DNA from: Spirochaetia bacterium
GTDB taxonomy: Bacteria; Spirochaetota; Spirochaetia; Sphaerochaetales; Sphaerochaetaceae
Reading direction: 5' to 3'
Length of the DNA stretch: 21,993 nucleotides
Assembly: GCA_009929055.1 (NCBI GenBank)
Contig: SABI01000012.1
Location: forward strand, 1 to 21,993
The position numbers were made by a program, and so were the translations under genes. Below the pieces are notes generated by a model, which saw nothing but the letters and a program-made list of their open reading frames with translations, was not told where the DNA came from and did not search any database. The stretch's first letter is position 1. Each line of letters begins with the position of its first letter. Below, piece after piece: positions 6,089 to 13,472 of the stretch.

Positions 6089-8401
6089 ATGAAAATACTT
6101 TATGCTATTACAAAAAAACCATTATTCGTAATTCTATTGATTTTACTTATTACAGTAGGCTCAATCGTCTTAATCGCTCAAAATGCAGAGTTAGAAACAG
6201 ATTTAGATGAGTATATGCCATCGACTCATCCTCTATTTGTAGAGAGTAAAGCAAATAGTGAAATATTTGGAATCAGTGATGCAATTATGATAGCAATTGA
6301 GCATCCTACATCTATTTATAACACTGAAACTTTAAGAAAAATCAAAGAGATAACTATTGAATTACCGAAACGTTTTACAGAACTTACTGATGGAGAAGTC
6401 TCTTCACTTTACACAGCAAGTAATATTAAAGCGAGTGACTGGGGACTAGAAGTAAATTCATTTTATGACAGAATTCCTACTTCAGTAGAAGAATTACAAC
6501 TATTAAGAAAAAGCGTCTCTTCAAATGAAATGGTCTATAAAAGAATTGTAAGTGAGGATGAAAAGGCAACCTTAATCATGTTTGAGATAGAAGAAGGAAC
6601 AGACACTACTGCATTACAAAAAGATCTTAAAACATATATTTCTCAATATGAAACTCCAGAAACTATCTATGTAGCAGGAAGAGCTATTGTAGAAGGAGCC
6701 CTAGCAGAACTAGGTCCTGCTGATATGCTTAAGATGTTTCCACTTGTCGTAATCATCATGACAATTCTCTTATATCTCTTATTAAGAAGTGTAAGAGATA
6801 CCATTATCAATCTCATTATTGTCCTTGTTGGTACTGTTGCCGCTTTTGGAACTATGGCTCTATTTAATGTTCCTGTATATGCAGTTGATACAATGATTCC
6901 AGTAATGCTTATAGCAATAGGAGTAGCATACGGAATACATATGCATAACTCCATCCACCATATCGTGGCAAAAGACCCCCATATTTCTAAAGACAAACTC
7001 ATTCATCTTACCCTCACTCATATGGTGAGGCCAGTATCGATGGCAGCAATTACTACTGCGATTGGGTTTTCAGCCCTTATGACAAGTCAGGTCTTACCAG
7101 TTAGATTTTTTGGTCTATTTTCTTCTATCGGAGTTCTCTCTGAAATGGTTTTAGCCCTTCTATTGTTCCCTATCTCGATACGTATATTAGGAATTCCTAA
7201 AGCACGTGCTAAAGAAATAGTTGAAGAATCACAAGTCAAAAAAAGCCCATTTTCATCATTTATCTTACATAGGCCAAAACCCATTATCATCACAGCTATT
7301 CTACTAGCAGTCATTGGACTCTATGGAGCTACACAAATTTGGATTGATACAAGCTTTTTAGCTAACTTTGAAGAAGATCACCCAATTGCTGTTACTGATA
7401 AATTTGTTAATACAACATTTGGTGGAACAAATTCAGTAAACGTCATTTTCAACAGCAGTAAACCTGACACATTTAAAGATCCCACAGTCCTAAAAACAAT
7501 GGAATCAATGCAACAACAAATTCTCACAAAACCACTTGTAGGAGCCTCTTTTGCCCTCACAGATTTTATTAAGAGGATGAATTTTGTTATGAATGAAGAG
7601 GATGAACAATATTTATCAATTCCAGATAATCAAGAACTGATTGCTCAATACCTCCTCCTATTTGATATGAGTGGTGACAGTGAGACTCTTTCTACCGTTG
7701 TTGATTATGACTTTGAAAAAGCCAATATGACGTTTCAACTCAAAAATGATAGCTCAGTACTTATGAAAGAGATAATCACTTCAGTTGATTCATATGAAAA
7801 GACCTTTAGGGATTTTGGGATAACAATAAGTTACTCTGGAAGTGGATATACAGCATTTATTTTCTCAGAGCTTCTCATGGAAGGACAAGTGCTTTCTCTT
7901 GCCATCTCTTTCATTATTGTGGCTCTTTTATTAGCATTCGTCTTCAAAAACATCCTGATTGGGATTGTTGGAACTATTCCTATAGCTATTACTGCAACCG
8001 TTAATTTTGGAGTGATGGGCATCTTAGGGATTCCTTTAAGTAGTGCTACAGCCCTCATTTCATCTATTGCAATTGGTATTGGAGTCGACTATGCAATTCA
8101 CTTAATTGAACACTATACATTGAAACGAAAAGAAGGCTTGTCCATTGAAGAGACGGTAATTGAAACCATCGCTCACACAGGAAGGGCAATAGTCTTTAAT
8201 GCAATTGCTGTAATGGGTGGGTTTATTGTCCTTACCTTTAGTGTATTTCCCCCTAACAGACAAGTTGGTGCCCTCATAGCCTTGAATATGGTCATCAGTG
8301 CAGCAATGACCCTCACCGTATTATTAGTAGCAATCGTTGCTATCGATAAAAGAAACAAAATAGATTTCACACAAACTACAAAGGAGTCTTACTATGAATA
8401 A
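6089..8401 (+). CDS. RND superfamily (MMPL-type) exporter
   Basis: The 770-residue inner-membrane protein is built as two similar halves. Each half has one N-terminal membrane helix, a large periplasmic domain and a five-helix sterol-sensing-like bundle, for 12 helices in all. The family's membrane motif is GVAYGIHMHN in half 1 (A280) and GVDYAIHLIEHY in half 2 (D667). Only the second half therefore keeps the acidic residue expected to carry protons. Sequence and size fit the predicted-exporter branch (MMPL, HpnN-like), which moves lipids or other hydrophobic compounds, rather than the larger AcrB-type drug pumps. The cargo is unknown. Its stop overlaps the start of the LolA-like gene by 8 nt. 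That neighbour and the downstream barrel suggest export from the inner membrane towards the outer membrane. Confidence 0.92.
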   Translation: MKILYAITKKPLFVILLILLITVGSIVLIAQNAELETDLDEYMPSTHPLFVESKANSEIFGISDAIMIAIEHPTSIYNTETLRKIKEITIELPKRFTELTDGEVSSLYTASNIKASDWGLEVNSFYDRIPTSVEELQLLRKSVSSNEMVYKRIVSEDEKATLIMFEIEEGTDTTALQKDLKTYISQYETPETIYVAGRAIVEGALAELGPADMLKMFPLVVIIMTILLYLLLRSVRDTIINLIIVLVGTVAAFGTMALFNVPVYAVDTMIPVMLIAIGVAYGIHMHNSIHHIVAKDPHISKDKLIHLTLTHMVRPVSMAAITTAIGFSALMTSQVLPVRFFGLFSSIGVLSEMVLALLLFPISIRILGIPKARAKEIVEESQVKKSPFSSFILHRPKPIIITAILLAVIGLYGATQIWIDTSFLANFEEDHPIAVTDKFVNTTFGGTNSVNVIFNSSKPDTFKDPTVLKTMESMQQQILTKPLVGASFALTDFIKRMNFVMNEEDEQYLSIPDNQELIAQYLLLFDMSGDSETLSTVVDYDFEKANMTFQLKNDSSVLMKEIITSVDSYEKTFRDFGITISYSGSGYTAFIFSELLMEGQVLSLAISFIIVALLLAFVFKNILIGIVGTIPIAITATVNFGVMGILGIPLSSATALISSIAIGIGVDYAIHLIEHYTLKRKEGLSIEETVIETIAHTGRAIVFNAIAVMGGFIVLTFSVFPPNRQVGALIALNMVISAAMTLTVLLVAIVAIDKRNKIDFTQTTKESYYE

Positions 8402-9176
8402 CGTAACAAAAAAAACTATCAGTTTTCTCATTCTTCTCATCATTACACTGCTACCAACTTGGTCAGCCGTTAGTGGAGTAGAGATTATGCAAAAAGTATA
8501 CCAAAGAGATACGGGCGACGATATGAAAGCGAACTTGACCATGGAGATTAGTAACTCTCGTGGATCAACAAGAGAAAGAAGTATTGTTCAAATTCGTTCA
8601 GTTGAAGATGGTATTGAGAAAAAACTTATGTTTTTTACAGCCCCTAGTGATGTAAAAGATACAGGATTTTTAAGTATTTCATACCCATCTGACAAAGATG
8701 ATGATCAACTAATTTATCTACCGGCTCTAAAGAGGGTGAAAAGAATTGCAGCAGGTAATAAGAATGATTCCTTCATGGGGTCTGATTTTACATACGATGA
8801 TATGGGGGCAAGGAATCCAAAGAAAGACACCCATACAATTATAAGAGAAGAAGTGGTTAATAATGTTGATTGTTATGTTGTTCAAAGTATTCCTGTTACC
8901 CAAGAAGGAAGTATTACTAAAACTTTGAATTGGATTGCAAAAGAGGGCTCTTTTGGTCTTAAAAAAGAATTTTATGAAGGTGAAACATTAGTAAAAACCT
9001 TAACTATTAACGAATCAACTGTCATTGATTCAATCATCGTTATTACAGACATGACGATGAAAAACATAGATAAAGGGACACAAACAAGAATTACCCTAAA
9101 AGATGTCTCATTTAATAACAATTTTAGTGACTCACTCTTTAGTGAACGTCAATTAAAAATTGGACCAAGATTCTAA
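8394..9176 (+). CDS. LolA-like outer-membrane lipoprotein-sorting family protein
   Basis: The 260-residue exported protein has a signal peptide at about 1-27 (TISFLILLIITLLPTWSA). The mature part shows the family's hallmark motifs: LPALKRVKRIA (109-119) and SFMGSDFTYDDM (126-137), then a beta-rich half with LNWIAKEGSFGLKKEFYEG. This family (PF17131, LolA-like fold) is usually encoded beside MMPL/RND exporters. It is thought to carry a lipid or hydrophobic cargo across the periplasm, although the cargo has not been established. It is probably not LolA itself, because it sits in a transporter operon and has these extra motifs. AAGGAG at about 8381-8386 is an excellent Shine-Dalgarno site. The 8-nt overlap with the RND gene implies tight coupling. 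Confidence 0.9.
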   Translation: MNNVTKKTISFLILLIITLLPTWSAVSGVEIMQKVYQRDTGDDMKANLTMEISNSRGSTRERSIVQIRSVEDGIEKKLMFFTAPSDVKDTGFLSISYPSDKDDDQLIYLPALKRVKRIAAGNKNDSFMGSDFTYDDMGARNPKKDTHTIIREEVVNNVDCYVVQSIPVTQEGSITKTLNWIAKEGSFGLKKEFYEGETLVKTLTINESTVIDSIIVITDMTMKNIDKGTQTRITLKDVSFNNNFSDSLFSERQLKIGPRF

Positions 9177-9191
9177 TAGAGGAAAAATACC

Positions 9192-10445
9192 ATGAACAAA
9201 AAAATACTTACAATAACAATTCTCATCGTTTCAATAATGATCCCCTTAAGTGCAGCTGATTTGAGCTATAGTGGATTATCTCACACATCTCTTGCCACTC
9301 GATTTAGTGAAGGTGATATCGCCCATTACAAACAATCAATAGACCTCTCTGTTGATATATATAAAGATATTTCTCACTTCTTTATTCAACCTTACCTTAC
9401 CCTTACCAAAGATAGTGGTGTTGCCTTTGATGTGAGAGAAGCATATGCAGAATTCTATTTTGAGACTATAGACCTAAAGATAGGGAAACAAATTATTGCT
9501 TCTGGTCAAGCTGACGCCTTATACCTTAGTGATATCATCTCTCCAAGAAATGTAAAAGATTTCATCCTCACAGAGACTAATGATATGAGAAAAGGGGTTC
9601 CTGCTATTAAGGGCTCTTACTATGTGGGCAATTATACAATTGAAGGGATATGGATAACTCAAGCTATCCCCACAACAACCTTTTCTCTTGATTCAATATG
9701 GATCTCTCCTCCATCTATCCTCCCTACTGGGGCAACTGCCACGATGAGTCCCCCTGCACAGATTGAACCACTATTAAAGAACAGTGAAGTCTTTGCAAAG
9801 CTGTGCTACTTTGGCTCTTCTATAAGCTATGAAATAGTAGGGGGCTATACCTATAGTGATGAGCCTCATATCTCATCACTTACCGTAAATACATCTTCCC
9901 CTTTATCAGTCACTCTCAGTCAAGAATATGCTCGCTATCCTGTGTTAGGTGGTTCATTTAGCACAGCTATTGGACCAGTAGTATTACGAGGTGAAGCAAA
10001 TGTATCCTTTAACAAGAAGTTTACCTCAATAAGCATGGGTCCTTCTCCTACTGCAACACCAGAAGAACATCATTATATTCAATCTTTAATCGGGTTAGAT
10101 TGGAAACTCTTTGGTTTTGATATGTCTAGCCAATATATGCTCTCTTTTATAGAAGATTATCACCAAGGATTAGTCTATCAAGGTCGTTATGCTAATGAGT
10201 TTAGTCATCTTGCAACCTATAGATTACAAAAGAAATTCTTTGAAGATCGTTTTACGTTCCAATTATTTACCCTTATAGAATTAGATCCACTAAATGCCCT
10301 CATCAGACCTTCTCTCACCTATGAAATTGAAGATGCTGTTTCGTTAAAAGGAGAAGTTATTCTTTTTGTTGGTGATGAAGATGGATTATATGGAACACAT
10401 AAAGATAATTCTCTCGCTTCCGTCTCGTTATACTGGTATTTCTAA
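9192..10445 (+). CDS. Outer-membrane beta-barrel protein of the RND/LolA-like operon
   Basis: The 417-residue protein has a clear signal peptide ending near SAA (residues 20-22). The rest alternates hydrophobic and polar residues, as in barrel strands, and ends ASVSLYWYF with a terminal Phe like the outer-membrane insertion signal. The segment LKIGKQIIASGQADALYLSD, followed by ISPRN, resembles porin-like proteins of the alginate-export/DUF1302 type, whose genes often accompany RND plus LolA-like genes. It probably provides the outer-membrane step for the exporter's cargo. Specificity cannot be inferred. GAGG-type Shine-Dalgarno sequence lies at about 9178-9182. It is the last gene of the operon, and a terminator follows within 80 bp. 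Assignment to a named barrel family is uncertain. Confidence 0.78.
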   Translation: MNKKILTITILIVSIMIPLSAADLSYSGLSHTSLATRFSEGDIAHYKQSIDLSVDIYKDISHFFIQPYLTLTKDSGVAFDVREAYAEFYFETIDLKIGKQIIASGQADALYLSDIISPRNVKDFILTETNDMRKGVPAIKGSYYVGNYTIEGIWITQAIPTTTFSLDSIWISPPSILPTGATATMSPPAQIEPLLKNSEVFAKLCYFGSSISYEIVGGYTYSDEPHISSLTVNTSSPLSVTLSQEYARYPVLGGSFSTAIGPVVLRGEANVSFNKKFTSISMGPSPTATPEEHHYIQSLIGLDWKLFGFDMSSQYMLSFIEDYHQGLVYQGRYANEFSHLATYRLQKKFFEDRFTFQLFTLIELDPLNALIRPSLTYEIEDAVSLKGEVILFVGDEDGLYGTHKDNSLASVSLYWYF

Positions 10446-10455
10446 GTCTCTTTTC

Positions 10456-10524
10456 GGTGGCTCTTTTCTCTTTACACTCCTGATTTCTGATATAGTTAAA
10501 AGAGATTAGGCCACCAATTTTTTT
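10456..10524 (+). terminator. Rho-independent-type terminator after the barrel gene
   Basis: GGTGGC (10456-10461) pairs with GCCACC (10510-10515). Inside it, TCTCTTT (10467-10473) pairs with AAAGAGA (10499-10505). A run of seven T follows (10518-10524). The hairpin is long, with an internal loop and an apical loop of about 25 nt, so it is less compact than usual. Confidence 0.6.
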
Positions 10525-10784
10525 AGACATCTCCAACATAAGACAAAATATATGGAATATTATTCCTTAAAAAAATTACCATTTTAGTACAATTTTGTCT
10601 TTCCCTATTTTACCTACTATTTTCTACAAGTTAACAATTATTAACAAAACAACAAAACCCTCTTGATTTTTCTCATACAAGAAATGTATTGATAGAGAAA
10701 GAAATTATGAGCAGATAGTTGTAAAAATATTCCTTATTAAAGTCATTCAGCGTAGGGGAATTTATTCCCAAATCGGCTCTATTT

Positions 10785-10802
10785 GCTTGTGGATAACTTG
10801 TG
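10785..10802 (+). repeat. 18-bp direct repeat, copy 1, containing a perfect DnaA box
   Basis: GCTTGTGGATAACTTGTG is identical to 11008-11025. It contains TGTGGATAA, the complement of the consensus DnaA box TTATCCACA. Confidence 0.85.
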
Positions 10803-11007
10803 AATTACTTTTATGTTTTACACATAAAATTTGTATGTAGAAAAGCATTAATTCCTATATAATTTCTACTTATATTTTATGTACATTATGCATTTTTATT
10901 TCTATTCAATATATAGAATTAAATATTATCAACTAACCTAGTGTTACAGATATTTTAAACTTAGTTCAAAAAGTGAAATCTATACTAAGTTTTCATGTCA
11001 GAAGATA

Positions 11008-11025
11008 GCTTGTGGATAACTTGTG
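11008..11025 (+). repeat. 18-bp direct repeat, copy 2, containing a perfect DnaA box
   Basis: This is the second exact copy, 223 bp from the first and in the same orientation. A degenerate box, TGTGGACTA (11022-11030), overlaps its end. Confidence 0.85.
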
Positions 11026-11091
11026 GACTAGTGTGAGAAACATTGTGGGAAACTTTTTGAAATATGAGAGAAATCCTTGTTTATTATATAG

Positions 11092-12384
11092 TTAACTAGA
11101 ACGAGAAATATGAGCTCCAACACCTACGAGTTTTTCAATGAGAGACTCATACCCTCTTTCGATTTGATAAATATTTTGAATCGTACTCTCTCCTTGGGCA
11201 CAGAGGGTGGCAATAACAAGAGCCATCCCTGCTCTTACATCTGGAGAAGAGACAATTGCAGGTTTTAAAGTATTAGGCCCTTCAACTATAGCTCTATGAG
11301 GATCACAAAGAATAATATTAGCTCCCATCCTTATAAGCCAATCGATAAAAAACATTCTCGACTCATACATTTTTTCATGTATGAGGATAGCCCCATTCAT
11401 TTGAGTTGCAGTTACGGTAATTATACTTAACAGGTCAGCAGGAAAACCTGGCCAAGGAGAGTCATCTATTTTATTCGTATACCCACTAATCGTTTTTCTC
11501 ATTATTCTTTCTTGATGAGAGGAAATTAAGAGTGAAGTAGGCCCAGTCTCTTTCCAACTTATTCCAATACGAGAAAAACCCTGTTTAATATTGATTAAAT
11601 CATCATGGTTAATATCATGAAGGATAAGGTTACTCTTAGTTGCCCCTGCGAGACCGATAAAAGAGCCAGCCTCCATGTAATCCGGACCAATAGTAAACTC
11701 ACATCCTTTAAGTCGAAGAGAACCCTCTATGGTAAGAACGTTTGAACCAATTCCTTGAATACGAGCTCCCATAAGAGTGAGCATCGTACAAAGGTCTTGG
11801 ACATGAGGTTCACTTGCTGCATTTCTTATAATTGAAACTCCTTCAAGCATTGAAGCAATCATCACGACAATTTCTGTTGTAGTAACAGATGCTTCATGTA
11901 AGAAAATATTATGTCTTTGAAGAGTTTCTCCTTGAGCTTCTAAATACCCATCACTACTTACATTGCACTTTGCCCCAAAGAGCTCTAAGGCATCGATGAG
12001 GGTATCTATTCGCCTAAAGCCTATAACATCTCCTCCAGGGGGAGGAAGGACTATTGAGTGAGCACGTGTGAGCAAAGGGGCAATAAGCAATAATGAAGCA
12101 CGAATTGAATCAACAAGATGATTAGGGAGGTCAATAGTATCCCAATCAACATCTTTTGCTACTATCTCAACATCCCCTTTAGAGAGAATGGTTACACTTG
12201 CCCCTATGTGTTCAAGAAGCTCTATCATAACGCTCACATCTTTAATATGAGGAATATTGTGGAGAACAACCTTCTCATCTGTTAAAAGGGCGCAGGCAAG
12301 GGCTGGTAGGGCTCCGTTTTTGTTGCCACTAATAAAGACTTCCCCTTCTAATGTAAAACCACCACCTACAGTATATGTTTCCAT
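11092..12384 (-). CDS. murA: UDP-N-acetylglucosamine 1-carboxyvinyltransferase, Cys-to-Asp variant
   Basis: MurA transfers enolpyruvate from PEP to UDP-GlcNAc, the first committed step of peptidoglycan synthesis, in the cytoplasm. From the ATG at 12384 the protein has 430 residues and starts METYTVGGGFTLEGEVFISG. K22 in SGNKNGALPAL matches E. coli K22. The active-site loop reads PPPGGDVIGFRRID: D119 stands where E. coli has Cys115, and R124 matches R120. This natural Asp form is known from Mycobacterium, Chlamydia and Borrelia and is not alkylated by fosfomycin. The frame could extend to a TTG at 12420 (12 more residues), but that codon lies in the -35 of the likely promoter, so 12384 is chosen. 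No other mur gene is adjacent. Confidence 0.95.
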   Translation of the reverse strand: METYTVGGGFTLEGEVFISGNKNGALPALACALLTDEKVVLHNIPHIKDVSVMIELLEHIGASVTILSKGDVEIVAKDVDWDTIDLPNHLVDSIRASLLLIAPLLTRAHSIVLPPPGGDVIGFRRIDTLIDALELFGAKCNVSSDGYLEAQGETLQRHNIFLHEASVTTTEIVVMIASMLEGVSIIRNAASEPHVQDLCTMLTLMGARIQGIGSNVLTIEGSLRLKGCEFTIGPDYMEAGSFIGLAGATKSNLILHDINHDDLINIKQGFSRIGISWKETGPTSLLISSHQERIMRKTISGYTNKIDDSPWPGFPADLLSIITVTATQMNGAILIHEKMYESRMFFIDWLIRMGANIILCDPHRAIVEGPNTLKPAIVSSPDVRAGMALVIATLCAQGESTIQNIYQIERGYESLIEKLVGVGAHISRSS

Positions 12385-12391
12385 AGCTATT

Positions 12392-12420
12392 ATCGTACAA
12401 GGTATAAATCCTTTTGACAA
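12392..12420 (-). promoter_or_regulatory. murA promoter, probably leaderless
   Basis: On the minus strand, TTGTCA (12420-12415) and TACGAT (12397-12392) are separated by 17 bp. The ATG at 12384 follows the -10 after 7 nt, and no Shine-Dalgarno site is visible. It is back to back with the kinase promoter, with 5 bp between the two -35 elements. Confidence 0.55.
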
Positions 12421-12425
12421 TCATG

Positions 12426-12454
12426 TTGTTTATCATCTAAAAGCAAAGTAGAAT
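12426..12454 (+). promoter_or_regulatory. Promoter of the PfkB-family kinase gene, probably leaderless
   Basis: TTGTTT (12426-12431) and TAGAAT (12449-12454) are separated by 17 bp. The ATG at 12462 follows after 7 nt with no Shine-Dalgarno site. The perfect TTGACA at 12414-12419 is too far from this -10 to be its -35. Confidence 0.5.
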
Positions 12455-12461
12455 ACTTGAT

Positions 12462-13472
12462 ATGAAAAGCAAGATATTACATGTATATGGGGTAGGAAAT
12501 CCACTAATAGATATTATTACCAACATAGAAGAAAAGAAATTAGAACGCCTTGGCATTCATAAGGGGGCTATGCACCTTATCGATATCGAAAGGAGGAGGG
12601 ATCTTCTAAAGATAATAGAGACAATGGATGTTGAATATTCTTGTGGTGGCTCATGTCCTAATACAATATTAACTCTTGCAGCACTAGGCGTTGAAACTAC
12701 TCTTGCCGGAAAGGTTGGAAATGATGAGTTTGGTGAAATCTACAAAAAACAAGTAAAAGAACACCATATTCAAGATGAAATAGTGGTTTGTGATGAAGCG
12801 ACAGGATCTTCTATTATATTTATTACCGAAGACTCTGAACGAACAATGAATACGTTTTTAGGGGCAAATAGATTTTACCATAAAGAAAACATCGTGAAAG
12901 AATCTATTATTGCTGCTGATTTTTTCCACTTTACTGGGTATATGTATGATACTCCATCCCAAAAAGAGGCAATTCATATTGCCCTAGATATTGCTAAAAC
13001 ACATAACACCACAATTACCTTCGATATTGCAGATGTCTTTGCAGTTGGAAGAAATAGAGAGGGGTTTTTAAAACTTATTAGTGAATATGCTGATGTTGTT
13101 TTTGCAAATGGGGAAGAAGCTCGTATCATATTTGACCATTACGATCCATATGAATGTTGTAAATCGATGGGGAAATTATGTACGACTGCTATTGTTAAGA
13201 ACGGAAAATTAGGTTCTTTTATTTCACACGATCAAAAAATGTACAATATTCCTGTTCAAGGTCCTTCTACTCCCCTCGACACAACAGGGGCAGGAGATAT
13301 CTATGCTGCAGGATTCTTATATGGGCTTTGTCATCATTTAGATATAGAACAATCAGGATATATTGCCTCATATTTAGCTGGAGAAATTGTTCAACAACGG
13401 GGAGCGCAATTCAATAAAGAAAAAGCGCTCAGTATTAAACATATGTTAGATAGTAAGTTTAATTTATCGTAG
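12462..13472 (+). CDS. PfkB-family carbohydrate/nucleoside kinase (adenosine kinase-like)
   Basis: The 336-residue cytoplasmic kinase phosphorylates a sugar or nucleoside with ATP. It shows the early GVGNPLIDI and the substrate-site motif CGGSCPNTILTLAALG. The PfkB signature 2 is DTTGAGD (273-279), with D279 as catalytic base and the GAG stretch as anion hole. EDSERTMNTFLGA resembles adenosine kinase and related PfkB proteins, but specificity within PfkB cannot be set by eye, so ribokinase-like substrates remain possible. It is divergent from murA, with the two start codons 77 bp apart. Its 3' end overlaps the convergent metK by 9 bp. It is the only plus-strand gene between murA and the right edge. 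Confidence 0.9.
   Translation: MKSKILHVYGVGNPLIDIITNIEEKKLERLGIHKGAMHLIDIERRRDLLKIIETMDVEYSCGGSCPNTILTLAALGVETTLAGKVGNDEFGEIYKKQVKEHHIQDEIVVCDEATGSSIIFITEDSERTMNTFLGANRFYHKENIVKESIIAADFFHFTGYMYDTPSQKEAIHIALDIAKTHNTTITFDIADVFAVGRNREGFLKLISEYADVVFANGEEARIIFDHYDPYECCKSMGKLCTTAIVKNGKLGSFISHDQKMYNIPVQGPSTPLDTTGAGDIYAAGFLYGLCHHLDIEQSGYIASYLAGEIVQQRGAQFNKEKALSIKHMLDSKFNLS

Larger units (their letters stand above)
10525..11091. other. Gene-free AT-rich intergenic region with DnaA boxes
   Basis: No credible coding sequence occurs between the convergent ends of the barrel gene and murA. The region holds two perfect DnaA boxes (10788-10796 and 11011-11019, both TGTGGATAA on the plus strand) and weaker matches at 10816-10824, 11022-11030 and 11044-11052. 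It also has short perfect palindromes: GGAATA-T-TATTCC (10554-10566) and GGGAAT-TT-ATTCCC (10756-10769). AT-rich runs fill the rest. I see no DnaA-trio-like run next to the boxes. It could be a DnaA-binding regulatory locus or part of the origin. Confidence 0.55.

Noticed and set aside
10357..10539. Minus-strand open frame over the end of the barrel gene
   Set aside because: It overlaps the barrel gene and the terminator hairpin, has odd composition and no ribosome site.
10525..11091. Treating this gap as the main oriC
   Set aside because: The boxes are better than those beside dnaA, but there is no trio-like run and flanking genes converge on it. It is reported as a DnaA-box locus instead.
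12414..12419. Perfect TTGACA as the -35 of the kinase gene
   Set aside because: The spacing to the TAGAAT -10 is 29 bp, and no -10 lies 16-18 bp downstream of it. On the other strand the same bases form most of the murA -35.
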